Source: Lachnospiraceae bacterium
GTDB lineage: Bacteria; Bacillota; Clostridia; Lachnospirales; Lachnospiraceae
Assembly: GCA_900771955.1 (NCBI GenBank)
Contig: CAAGPW010000284.1
Span: 1 to 25,003 of the forward strand
Direction: 5' to 3'
Length of the DNA stretch: 25,003 nt
A program made the position numbers and the translations under genes. Positions 13,728-21,523 of the stretch are shown here, piece by piece. The first letter of the stretch is position 1, and each line of letters opens with the position of its first letter. The notes beneath the pieces were generated by a model. The model ran no database searches, was not told where the DNA came from, and was given only the letters and a program-made list of their open reading frames with translations.

Positions 13728-14096
13728 ATGTCTATTTTAGCAGAAGCAACAAGTACCGGTGCAACAGGCTCAATGGGGCTTATGGTGTTCTGGCTGGTGC
13801 TCTTATTTGTACTTATGTATTTTATGATGATTCGTCCGCAGAAGAAGGAACAGCAGCGTAAGGATGCCATGCTTTCCGATCTTGCAGTTGGGGACACGGT
13901 CCTGACGACCAGCGGATTTTACGGAGTAGTCATTGATATTTCTGATGATACGGTCATTATTGAATTCGGTAATAACAAAAACTGCCGTATTCCTATGCAG
14001 AGAGCTGCGATTGCTGCAGTGGAAAAGCCGGAAGAGGCTGTTGCAGAAAAGACAGAGAAAAAAGCAGAAAAGAAAGATAAAAAGGCTGAAAAATAA
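13728..14096 (+). CDS. yajC: Preprotein translocase accessory subunit YajC
   Basis: Small single-pass membrane protein that associates with SecD-SecF and the SecYEG translocon. The 122 residues have a short outer N terminus, a transmembrane helix at about 15-34 (GSMGLMVFWLVLLFVLMYFM), the hallmark MIRPQKKEQQR just inside, and a small beta domain (VGDTVLTTSGFYGVVIDIS). A Lys/Glu-rich tail follows from residue 100 (AEKTEKKAEKKDKKAEK). ATG 13728 is chosen because AGGAGG lies nine bases upstream. An in-frame extension back to 13635 would begin at the -35 box and has no homologous look. secD and secF, frequent next genes, are absent; a terminator and a chemoreceptor gene follow instead. Confidence 0.94.
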   Translation: MSILAEATSTGATGSMGLMVFWLVLLFVLMYFMMIRPQKKEQQRKDAMLSDLAVGDTVLTTSGFYGVVIDISDDTVIIEFGNNKNCRIPMQRAAIAAVEKPEEAVAEKTEKKAEKKDKKAEK

Positions 14097-14127
14097 CAGA
14101 CAGCAAGGCCAAAACGGGGATCGGGGC

Positions 14128-14155
14128 AGACCAGAATCAGCTCCGGTCTTTTTTT
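14128..14155 (+). terminator. Rho-independent terminator after yajC
   Basis: AGACC (14128-14132) pairs with GGTCT (14145-14149). Past one A/C mismatch the stem continues with GA/TC, leaving an ATCAGC loop. A run of seven Ts follows (14149-14155). It is weaker than the other terminators in the window but well placed 32 bases after the yajC stop. Confidence 0.75.
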
Positions 14156-14176
14156 AAAATTGCTTTTCCAGATGAA

Positions 14177-14192
14177 AATTTTCTGGTAAAAT
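14177..14192 (+). promoter_or_regulatory. Extended -10 promoter and CodY-like half-matching box before the chemoreceptor gene
   Basis: TGGTAAAAT (14184-14192) fits an extended -10 (TGn plus TAAAAT), about 37 bases before the gene start. The only -35 candidate, TTGCTT at 14160-14165, is 21 bases away and too far. The overlapping stretch AATTTTCTGGTAAAA (14177-14191) matches the published CodY consensus AATTTTCWGAAAATT at 11 of 15 positions, and the dyad ATTTT...AAAAT is visible. CodY control is possible but four mismatches make it weak. Confidence 0.35.
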
Positions 14193-14228
14193 GTAAGGAA
14201 AGAAAACAAAGGACAAGGGGGCCATTTT

Positions 14229-15539
14229 ATGGAGACAAAAGAACAGGGGAAAACGGTGCTGCTTAAGCTGGCGGGAATCTGCGCATTGCCGTTTGTTGTG
14301 CTGCTGGTGTTTAACATGATCGTAATGCAGCTGGTACAGAAAGGGATCGTAAGCAGTCTTGTCGGCAATATCATAGTGATTGTTATCGTGCTTATATTGA
14401 CCGGCGGAGTGATGGCCGCGATAAAGGCGGCGGCAGGCAAGCTGCGCTTTATGGTGAAGCATATAGATGCACTGGGCGAGGGCGGCTCGGATGTGGAGCA
14501 TAATGCGCTGCTGCAGCGTCAGGATGCACTTGGAGAGATGGCACGTTCGATCAATGAGATGATCGTTTCATTTGCCCAGGTTATAAGCCAGATCCGTAAG
14601 GCAACAGAAGATCTTGGAGAGGTATCCGGGGATTTTAAGGAATCTTTTACAAATATGACAGATTCTGTGGAGCGTGTCAGTGGAAAGGTTAACTCCATTA
14701 CGGACAATACGGCGGCTCAGGCGGAAAAAACCAAAAATATTGAACAGAAGATCATGGATATCAGCAGTGCAGTCGAGACGATCGCACAGAATATCGATGT
14801 ACTCGTAGAGAGTGCGGGCAAGATGAAGACCTGCAATGAGGAAGCAGAGAATATTATGAAAGAGCTGGTAACGATCAGCCGGGATAACAGATCAGCGGTT
14901 GAAAATGTACGAAGCCAGACCGATCTGACCAATCAGTCTGCGATGCAGATACGTACCGTTACCGAGATCATTGCCGGAATCTCCAGCCAGACCAATCTGC
15001 TTGCGCTGAATGCCAGTATTGAGGCTGCGCGCGCAGGGGAACAGGGTAAGGGCTTTGCTGTAGTTGCAGAGGAAATCCGCACGCTGGCAGATCAGTCCAG
15101 GGAATCGTCTGAGAAGATCAATGCGATCGTAAACACATTGATCGAAAATTCCAATGTCAGCGTGGATATCACGGAAAAAGTGTCGGAAGCATTTGAAGAA
15201 CAGAATAAAAAGATCCATGAGACACAGAGTATTTTTGCATCACTGAATCAGGAGATTGCTCTGGTAAGCGATTCTATTCACGGTATCGGAACAGAAGTGG
15301 AAGAGCTAAATGAGCACAAGAATGCAATGGAGGAAGGTATCGTCACACTGACACAGACTGCGGAAGAAAATACGCAGAGTGCAAGGGAAACGCTTGATTC
15401 CATGAATGAGGTGGAAGCGATCGTGACACAGTGCAAGAATTCCACAAACCGTATTACGGATGTGACGGATGATCTGGTATCCGGTATTCAGAAAGTAGGA
15501 ATGAAGCAGTTCAAGCAGGAAGTGAAAGAACGGTTATAG
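14229..15539 (+). CDS. Methyl-accepting chemotaxis-type protein with almost no external domain
   Basis: A 436-residue receptor-like protein. Two transmembrane helices at about 11-36 and 40-66 are separated by only a few residues (QKGIVSS), so there is no extracytoplasmic ligand-binding domain. A cytoplasmic linker with a possible degenerate HAMP (about 67-125) leads into a long coiled coil. The conserved signalling tip is at about 245-295: GISSQTNLLALNASIEAARA, then GEQGKGFAVVAEEIRTLADQ. That tip binds CheA and CheW in known receptors. The long helices on both sides are Glu/Gln-rich and may hold methylation sites. AAGGGGG precedes the ATG. No che or flagellar genes are nearby, so it looks like an orphan receptor, flanked by terminators on both sides. 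The stimulus is unknown; a membrane or cytoplasmic signal is inferred. Confidence 0.92.
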   Translation: METKEQGKTVLLKLAGICALPFVVLLVFNMIVMQLVQKGIVSSLVGNIIVIVIVLILTGGVMAAIKAAAGKLRFMVKHIDALGEGGSDVEHNALLQRQDALGEMARSINEMIVSFAQVISQIRKATEDLGEVSGDFKESFTNMTDSVERVSGKVNSITDNTAAQAEKTKNIEQKIMDISSAVETIAQNIDVLVESAGKMKTCNEEAENIMKELVTISRDNRSAVENVRSQTDLTNQSAMQIRTVTEIIAGISSQTNLLALNASIEAARAGEQGKGFAVVAEEIRTLADQSRESSEKINAIVNTLIENSNVSVDITEKVSEAFEEQNKKIHETQSIFASLNQEIALVSDSIHGIGTEVEELNEHKNAMEEGIVTLTQTAEENTQSARETLDSMNEVEAIVTQCKNSTNRITDVTDDLVSGIQKVGMKQFKQEVKERL

Positions 15540-15607
15540 AAGATGCATGAATGATCACAAAATGGCCGTTTATGCCGGTGTGGTATCCATTTTCACATTA
15601 CTGATAT

Positions 15608-15652
15608 AAAAAGGCAGGGTGTACCCTTACAGAGAAGGTGTGCCCTGCTTTT
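15608..15652 (+). terminator. Terminator after the chemoreceptor gene
   Basis: GCAGGGTGTACC (15614-15625) pairs with GGTGTGCCCTGC (15637-15648) using three G-T wobbles next to a solid GCAGGG/CCCTGC base. The loop is 11 bases, the left flank is A-rich and TTTT follows. The stem isolates the receptor gene from the leuB operon. The remaining bases of the 291-base gap (15540-15830) hold the leuB promoter and AT-rich sequence; I see no gene there. Confidence 0.85.
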
Positions 15653-15733
15653 CTATAAAGTGAAATAATGGAAAAGAGATTTTCTATAACCAAAAAGAAT
15701 ATAAAATATAAAAAACAAGAATAGATCCGCTTA

Positions 15734-15762
15734 TTGAAATCATGGATGAAATACTATATAGT
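15734..15762 (+). promoter_or_regulatory. Promoter of the leuB-ilvD-ilvB-serC-serA group
   Basis: TTGAAA (15734-15739), a 17-base spacer and TATAGT (15757-15762), with an AT-rich stretch upstream (15665-15720) that could act as an UP element. The start point would be near 15769, giving a leader of about 60 bases. The -10 box lies in the palindrome ACTATATAGT (15753-15762). No T-box, leader peptide or attenuator is visible in the short leader. Confidence 0.7.
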
Positions 15763-15830
15763 ATAACTATTAAGCATAATTGAGCATATCAGTGTGAAAA
15801 GTTTGAAATGAGAAAGGAAGTAAAAGTTCC

Positions 15831-16931
15831 ATGAAGTATCAGGTTGGTGTTATTTCCGGCGATGGAATCGGACCGGAGATCGTAAGAGAAGCAAAAAAAG
15901 TATTAGATAAAATCGGTAAAACATACGGACATGAGTTTGTATATACAGACATTTTAATGGGCGGCTGTTCCATTGATGCAACCGGAGTCCCGCTGACTGA
16001 TGAGGCGATCGCACAGGCGAAAGCATCGGATGCAGTGCTGATGGGTTCCATTGGTGGAAATACATCAACGTCACCGTGGTATAAACTGGCACCGGAACTC
16101 AGACCGGAGGCGGGACTTTTAAAGCTGCGCAAATCGTTAAATCTGTTTGCAAACCTGCGGCCGGCGTATCTCTATGAAGAATTGAAAGAAGCGTGTCCGC
16201 TCCGGGAAGACATCATCGGAGACGGCTTTGACATGATGATCATGCGTGAGCTGACCGGCGGTCTTTATTTTGGCGCACGTGAGACAAAGGAAGTTGACGG
16301 TGTTGTCACTGCGGTGGATACCCTGTCCTACAATGAGAATGAGATCCGCAGAATTGCAAAGCGCGGTTTTGACATTGCGATGAAGCGCAGAAAAAAAGTG
16401 ACATCCGTGGATAAGGCAAATGTGCTGGATTCCTCCAGACTCTGGAGAAAGATCGTGGAGGAAGTGGCGAAAGATTATCCGGAGGTTACATATGAGCATA
16501 TGCTGGTTGACAACTGCGCAATGCAGCTTGTGAAAGACCCGCGTCAGTTTGATGTCATTCTGACCGAGAATATGTTTGGAGATATCTTATCCGATGAGGC
16601 AAGCATGGTGACCGGTTCGATCGGAATGCTTTCATCCGCAAGCTTAAATGATACCAAATTCGGGCTTTATGAGCCGAGCGGCGGATCAGCACCGGATATT
16701 GCAGGAAAAGGAATTGCAAACCCGATTGCCACGATCTTAAGTGCGGCAATGATGCTCCGCTATTCCTTTGATCTGGACAAAGAAGCGGATGCAGTTGAGC
16801 AGGCAGTAAAGCAGGTGCTAAAAGAAGGTTACCGTACGATTGATATCATGCCGCAGGAGGCAGAAAAACGTGCTTCGGTTAAAGAAGTCGGAACTGAAAA
16901 AATGGGAGATCTGATTGCAGAGCGTATATAG
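15831..16931 (+). CDS. leuB: 3-isopropylmalate dehydrogenase
   Basis: NAD-dependent oxidation and decarboxylation of 3-isopropylmalate in leucine synthesis. The 366 residues match LeuB length. Visible segments: GVISGDGIGPEIV at the N terminus, the substrate-specificity helix LLKLRKSLNLFANLRPA, MRELTGGLYFG, the catalytic KANVLDSSRLWR, VDNCAMQLVKDPRQFDVI, the metal-binding ENMFGDILSDEASM, and the NAD loop GGSAPDIAGKGIANP. The Leu-rich specificity helix and the loop favour LeuB over isocitrate or tartrate dehydrogenases. AAAGGAAG precedes the ATG. It is the first gene behind a good promoter, with ilvD 57 bases downstream. leuA, leuC and leuD are not in the window. Confidence 0.96.
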   Translation: MKYQVGVISGDGIGPEIVREAKKVLDKIGKTYGHEFVYTDILMGGCSIDATGVPLTDEAIAQAKASDAVLMGSIGGNTSTSPWYKLAPELRPEAGLLKLRKSLNLFANLRPAYLYEELKEACPLREDIIGDGFDMMIMRELTGGLYFGARETKEVDGVVTAVDTLSYNENEIRRIAKRGFDIAMKRRKKVTSVDKANVLDSSRLWRKIVEEVAKDYPEVTYEHMLVDNCAMQLVKDPRQFDVILTENMFGDILSDEASMVTGSIGMLSSASLNDTKFGLYEPSGGSAPDIAGKGIANPIATILSAAMMLRYSFDLDKEADAVEQAVKQVLKEGYRTIDIMPQEAEKRASVKEVGTEKMGDLIAERI

Positions 16932-16988
16932 GCACTCTGGCATTTGAATACATCAAAAACACAAACGGAGAGAAAGGACGCAGAAGAA

Positions 16989-18668
16989 ATGAAAAGTGAT
17001 AATGTAAAATGCGGAATGCAGCAGGCACCGCACAGAAGCCTTTTCAATGCACTGGGCTTCACCGAAGAAGAAATGAAAAAACCGATGGTTGGTATTGTGA
17101 GTTCCTATAACGAGATCGTACCAGGCCATATGAATCTGGATAAAATTGTAAATGCAGTAAAGCTGGGCGTCGCAGAAGCAGGCGGCGTTCCGGTTGTATT
17201 TCCGGCGATCGCAGTCTGTGACGGAATTGCCATGGGACATATCGGAATGAAATATTCTCTTGTGACCAGAGATCTGATCGCGGATTCCACGGAGTGTATG
17301 GCGCAGGCACACCAGTTTGACGCACTTGTTATGGTGCCGAACTGCGACAAGAACGTACCGGGACTTTTAATGGCGGCGGCAAGAATCAATGTGCCGACTG
17401 TATTTGTATCCGGCGGCCCGATGTTAGCCGGTCATGTGAAGGGACAGAAGAGAAGTCTTTCTTCCATGTTTGAGGCGGTAGGTTCTTATGCGGCGGGAAC
17501 CATGTCCGAGGATGACGTAAGAGAATTTGAAGAGAAAGTATGTCCGACCTGCGGTTCCTGTTCCGGAATGTATACCGCAAATTCCATGAACTGCCTGACT
17601 GAGGCGCTTGGCATGGGACTGCGCGGAAACGGAACGATCCCGGCAGTATATTCCGAACGTATCAAGCTTGCAAAACATGCGGGTATGGCGGTTATGGATA
17701 TGTACCGCAAAAACATCCGTCCGAGAGATATCATGACCAAAGATGCGATCTTAAATGCCCTGACCGTAGATATGGCGTTAGGATGTTCTACCAACAGTAT
17801 GTTACATCTTCCGGCAATTGCACATGAGGTGGGCTTTGATTTTGATATTTCATTTGCAAATCCGATCAGCGAGAAGACACCGAATCTCTGTCATCTTGCG
17901 CCGGCAGGTCCGACTTACATGGAAGACTTAAACGAGGCCGGTGGTGTCTATGCGGTAATGAAAGAACTGGCAGACGCAGGACTTTTACATACAGACTGCA
18001 TGACTGTGACCGGAAAAACCGTAGGAGAAAATATCGCGGATGCGGTAAACAGGAATCCGGAAGTTATAAGACCGCTTGACAATCCGTACAGTAAGACCGG
18101 CGGACTTGCCGTATTAAAGGGAAACCTTGCGCCGGACGGTGGCGTGGTAAAGCGCTCTGCAGTCTGTGATGAGATGATGGTACATGAAGGACCGGCACGC
18201 GTATTTGACTGTGAGGAAGACGCGATCGCTGCCATCAAGGGTGGTAAGATCGTTGCCGGAGATGTTGTTGTGATCCGGTATGAGGGACCGAAAGGCGGCC
18301 CTGGCATGCGTGAGATGTTAAATCCGACCTCTGCGATCGCTGGAATGGGACTTGGATCATCGGTAGCACTTATCACAGACGGAAGATTTTCCGGTGCGAG
18401 CCGTGGAGCTTCCATTGGTCATGTCTCACCGGAGGCGGCAGTCGGCGGACCGATCGCATTGGTAGAGGAAGGTGACATCATTAAGATCAATATTCCAAAG
18501 ATGACTCTGGAACTTGCTGTTTCCGATGAGGAGCTTGCGGCAAGAAAAGCAAAATGGCAGCCGAGAGAGCCGAAGGTAAAGACCGGCTATCTGGCACGCT
18601 ATGCAGCGATGGTTACTTCAGGTAACCGGGGTGCGATCCTTCAGGTTCCGGGAACACAGGAAAAATGA
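16989..18668 (+). CDS. ilvD: Dihydroxy-acid dehydratase
   Basis: Fe-S enzyme that dehydrates 2,3-dihydroxy-isovalerate and -methylvalerate to the 2-keto acids of valine and isoleucine synthesis. The 559-residue product starts MKSDNVKCGMQQAPHRSLFN, typical of the family, at ATG 16989 after AGAAAGGA. An in-frame TTG at 16944 has no ribosome binding site and is rejected. Motifs are NCDKNVPG (C119), CPTCGSCSGMYTANSM (185-200), PSGPTYMED-like APAGPTYMED and RFSGASRGASIGHVSPEA. The early segment reads SSYNEIVPGHMNL; the VPGH there resembles the Escherichia coli oxygen-labile 4Fe-4S type and lacks the extra Cys of the 2Fe-2S type, which fits an anaerobe. Second gene of the operon; ilvB follows after 34 bases. 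Confidence 0.96.
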   Translation: MKSDNVKCGMQQAPHRSLFNALGFTEEEMKKPMVGIVSSYNEIVPGHMNLDKIVNAVKLGVAEAGGVPVVFPAIAVCDGIAMGHIGMKYSLVTRDLIADSTECMAQAHQFDALVMVPNCDKNVPGLLMAAARINVPTVFVSGGPMLAGHVKGQKRSLSSMFEAVGSYAAGTMSEDDVREFEEKVCPTCGSCSGMYTANSMNCLTEALGMGLRGNGTIPAVYSERIKLAKHAGMAVMDMYRKNIRPRDIMTKDAILNALTVDMALGCSTNSMLHLPAIAHEVGFDFDISFANPISEKTPNLCHLAPAGPTYMEDLNEAGGVYAVMKELADAGLLHTDCMTVTGKTVGENIADAVNRNPEVIRPLDNPYSKTGGLAVLKGNLAPDGGVVKRSAVCDEMMVHEGPARVFDCEEDAIAAIKGGKIVAGDVVVIRYEGPKGGPGMREMLNPTSAIAGMGLGSSVALITDGRFSGASRGASIGHVSPEAAVGGPIALVEEGDIIKINIPKMTLELAVSDEELAARKAKWQPREPKVKTGYLARYAAMVTSGNRGAILQVPGTQEK

Positions 18669-18702
18669 AAAGGTTAAGGGGTTAGAAAGCGAGGAAGCAT
18701 AG

Positions 18703-20382
18703 ATGCAGTTAACAGGTGCGCAGATTGTAATAGAGTGTTTGAAAGAACAGGGAGTGGATACCGTATTCGGATATCCGGGTGGCGCGATTTTAAATGTATA
18801 TGATGAATTATATAAGCATAAAAATGAAATCAGGCATGTGCTGACCTCCCATGAACAGGGAGCCTCCCATGCAGCGGACGGTTATGCAAGAAGTACCGGA
18901 AAAGTCGGGGTATGCCTTGCAACATCGGGGCCGGGTGCGACAAATCTGGTCACTGGTATTGCGACTGCATACATGGATTCAGTGCCGGTCGTGGCAATTA
19001 CCTGTAACGTTGGGGTGCCGCTTCTTGGAAAGGACAGTTTTCAGGAGATTGACATTGCAGGGGTCACAATGCCGATCACAAAGCATAACTATATCGTGAA
19101 AGATGTTGCAAAGCTGGCGGATACGATCCGGAAAGCCTTTGAGATCGCAAAGAAAGGAAGACCGGGTCCTGTGCTTGTCGATATCCCGAAGGATGTAACG
19201 GCACAGAAGGCAGAATATCAGGCAAAGAAACCAAAGTCAGTGCCAAGAGATACCAGACGGATCACGGACAATGATTTAAATGAGGCACTCACGTTACTCC
19301 GGGAGTCGAAAAAACCGTATGTATTTGTAGGCGGCGGCACAGTGATCTCCGGGGCGAGCGATGACTTACGTGAATTTGTAGATAAGATTGATGCGCCGGT
19401 CTGTGATTCCCTGATGGGAAAAGGTGCTTTTGACGGCACAGATCCACGGTATACCGGAATGCTTGGAATGCATGGAACCAAGACATCCAATTACGGGGTC
19501 AGCGAATGTGATCTTCTGATCGCGATCGGAGTGCGTTTCAGTGACCGTGTCCTTGGCAATGCAAAGAAATTTGCAAATCAGGCGAAAATATTACAGTTTG
19601 ATGTGGATCCGGCGGAGATCAATAAAAATATTGTGGTGACAGCGAGTGTGATCGGGGATGTGAAAGAAATTTTAAGCAGGCTTAATGCACAGCTTGCACC
19701 GATGGAACATAAAGAATGGATGGAACATATTCTGGCATACAAGGAGAAATATCCGCTCACTTATCATCCGGAAGGCTTAAGCGGACCGTATATCGTAGAG
19801 CAGGTCTATAAAATGACAAAAGGTGAGGCTATTATGGTCACCGAGGTCGGACAGCATCAGATGTGGACGGCGCAGTATTACCGCTATGCGAAGCCGCGCA
19901 CGCTTCTGACATCCGGCGGGCTGGGGACGATGGGTTATGGACTTGGCGCTGCGATCGGAGCACAGGTAGCAAATCCGGATAAGCAGGTGGTAAACATCGC
20001 CGGTGACGGATGTTTCCGTATGAATATGAATGAAGTGGCAACCGCAGTGCGGGAAAAATTACCGCTGATCCAGGTCGTGATCAACAATCATGTACTTGGC
20101 ATGGTAAGACAGTGGCAGAATTTATTTTATGAGGCACGTTACTCTGCTACCGTATTAAACGATTCGGTTGATTTTGTGAAGCTTGCGGAGGCCATGGGAG
20201 CCACCGGAATTCGGGTGACAACAAGGGAAGAGTTCACAGACGCTTTCCAAAAAGCACTTGACAGCAAAACACCAGTAGTATTAGACTGTATCATAAATTG
20301 TGACGATAAAGTGTGGCCGATGGTTGCACCGGGCGCCGCAATCAGTGAAGTGTTCTGTGAAGAAGACTTGGATAACAAATAA
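18703..20382 (+). CDS. ilvB: Acetolactate synthase, large (catalytic) subunit
   Basis: Thiamine diphosphate (ThDP) enzyme that condenses pyruvate to acetolactate, or with 2-ketobutyrate to acetohydroxybutyrate, the committed step of valine and isoleucine synthesis. The 559 residues show all three domains. The ThDP-activating Glu is E51 in TSHEQGASHAADGYAR. The central FAD-binding domain includes GGGTVISGA and GMLGMHGT. The C-terminal ThDP motif runs from GDG (434-436) through GDGCFRMNMNEVATA to NN (461-462) in VVINNHVLGMVRQWQ. The GMVRQWQ segment and operon place it as anabolic IlvB rather than catabolic AlsS. GAGGAAG precedes the ATG. No ilvN/ilvH regulatory subunit gene follows; serC starts 30 bases later, so the small subunit must lie elsewhere or be missing. 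Confidence 0.95.
   Translation: MQLTGAQIVIECLKEQGVDTVFGYPGGAILNVYDELYKHKNEIRHVLTSHEQGASHAADGYARSTGKVGVCLATSGPGATNLVTGIATAYMDSVPVVAITCNVGVPLLGKDSFQEIDIAGVTMPITKHNYIVKDVAKLADTIRKAFEIAKKGRPGPVLVDIPKDVTAQKAEYQAKKPKSVPRDTRRITDNDLNEALTLLRESKKPYVFVGGGTVISGASDDLREFVDKIDAPVCDSLMGKGAFDGTDPRYTGMLGMHGTKTSNYGVSECDLLIAIGVRFSDRVLGNAKKFANQAKILQFDVDPAEINKNIVVTASVIGDVKEILSRLNAQLAPMEHKEWMEHILAYKEKYPLTYHPEGLSGPYIVEQVYKMTKGEAIMVTEVGQHQMWTAQYYRYAKPRTLLTSGGLGTMGYGLGAAIGAQVANPDKQVVNIAGDGCFRMNMNEVATAVREKLPLIQVVINNHVLGMVRQWQNLFYEARYSATVLNDSVDFVKLAEAMGATGIRVTTREEFTDAFQKALDSKTPVVLDCIINCDDKVWPMVAPGAAISEVFCEEDLDNK
20258..20287 (+). promoter_or_regulatory. Possible internal promoter for serC-serA
   Basis: A perfect TTGACA (20258-20263) lies inside the 3' end of ilvB, 18 bases before TAGACT (20282-20287, four of six consensus bases). 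A transcript from here would reach serC after about 120 bases. Because the sequence also encodes ilvB residues, chance occurrence is quite possible. Confidence 0.25.
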
Positions 20383-20412
20383 AAGGGAAAAGTGACAGGA
20401 GGAAAAGGTACA

Positions 20413-21495
20413 ATGAGCAGAGTTTATAATTTTTCTGCAGGACCTGCGGTATTACCGGAAGAGGTCTTAAAAGAAGCAGCAGATGAGATGTTGGATTACA
20501 GAGGAAGCGGTATGTCCGTTATGGAGATGAGCCACCGCTCCAAAGTATACGATGATATCATCAAAGAGGCAGAGAGGGATATCCGTGATCTGATGAATAT
20601 TCCGGATAACTACAAAGTATTATTCTTGCAGGGCGGAGCATCACAGCAGTTTGCAATGATTCCGATGAACCTGATGAAGAATAAAAAGGCTGCTTATATC
20701 ATTACCGGACAGTGGGCAAAGAAGGCATACAAGGAAGCTCAGATCTACGGAGATGCAGTTGCAGTGGCATCTTCCGAGGACAAAACATTTTCCTATATCC
20801 CGGATTGCTCTGATCTGGATATTCCGGAAGATGCGGACTATGTATACATCTGTGAGAACAACACGATTTACGGAACAAAATATAAAAAACTTCCGAACAC
20901 CAAGGGACATACCCTGGTAGCTGACGTTTCCTCCTGTTTCCTGTCAGAACCGGTCGATGTGACAAAATACGGAATCATTTATGGTGGAGTTCAGAAGAAT
21001 GTGGGACCTGCCGGAGTTGTTATTGTGATCATCCGTGAAGATCTGATCACAGAGGATGTACTGCCGGGAACGCCTACCATGCTCAAATACAAAACACATG
21101 CAGATGCGGATTCTTTATACAATACACCTCCTGCATATGGTATCTATATTTGTGGAAAAGTATTCAAATGGTTAAAGAAGATGGGCGGACTTTCTGCAAT
21201 GAAAGAACGCAACGAAGAGAAAGCAAAAATCCTTTATGATTTTCTGGATGAGAGCAAAATGTTCCACGGAACCGTAGTAAAGGAAGACCGCTCTCTGATG
21301 AACGTACCGTTCGTAACCGGAGATAAAGAGCTGGATGCAAAGTTTGTAAAAGAAGCAGAGGCAGCAGGTTTCGTAAACTTAAAAGGACATCGTACCGTAG
21401 GCGGTATGAGAGCTTCTATCTACAACGCAATGCCGAAGGAAGGCGTTGAAAAATTGGTGGCATTCATGAAGAAGTTTGAAGCAGAGAATGCATAA
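20413..21495 (+). CDS. serC: Phosphoserine aminotransferase
   Basis: PLP enzyme that transaminates 3-phosphohydroxypyruvate to O-phosphoserine with glutamate; it may also act in pyridoxal phosphate synthesis. The 360 residues are the standard length. The N terminus is the family hallmark VYNFSAGPAVLPEEVL, followed by GSGMSVMEMSHRSK, LFLQGGASQQFA and the PLP-lysine segment GGVQKNVGPAG (Lys195). The C terminus has GHRTVGGMRASIYNAMP. ATG 20413 is used because AGGAGG lies ten bases upstream; an in-frame GTG at 20392 would precede that site. Fourth gene of the group, with serA 28 bases downstream. Pairing serC with serA is common; attaching them to leuB-ilvD-ilvB is less so. Confidence 0.97.
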   Translation: MSRVYNFSAGPAVLPEEVLKEAADEMLDYRGSGMSVMEMSHRSKVYDDIIKEAERDIRDLMNIPDNYKVLFLQGGASQQFAMIPMNLMKNKKAAYIITGQWAKKAYKEAQIYGDAVAVASSEDKTFSYIPDCSDLDIPEDADYVYICENNTIYGTKYKKLPNTKGHTLVADVSSCFLSEPVDVTKYGIIYGGVQKNVGPAGVVIVIIREDLITEDVLPGTPTMLKYKTHADADSLYNTPPAYGIYICGKVFKWLKKMGGLSAMKERNEEKAKILYDFLDESKMFHGTVVKEDRSLMNVPFVTGDKELDAKFVKEAEAAGFVNLKGHRTVGGMRASIYNAMPKEGVEKLVAFMKKFEAENA

Positions 21496-21523
21496 AAATA
21501 CATAAAAGGAGAGTTGTGACAGA

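Noticed and set aside
13919..14440. 173-codon minus-strand frame over yajC and the chemoreceptor start
   Set aside because: It crosses a terminator and two real genes, and its Ser/Ile/Thr-rich run comes from the complement of the membrane and coiled-coil coding sequence.
16944..16988. Longer ilvD start at TTG 16944
   Set aside because: No ribosome binding site precedes it, and the real N terminus MKSDNVK starts at 16989 after AGAAAGGA.
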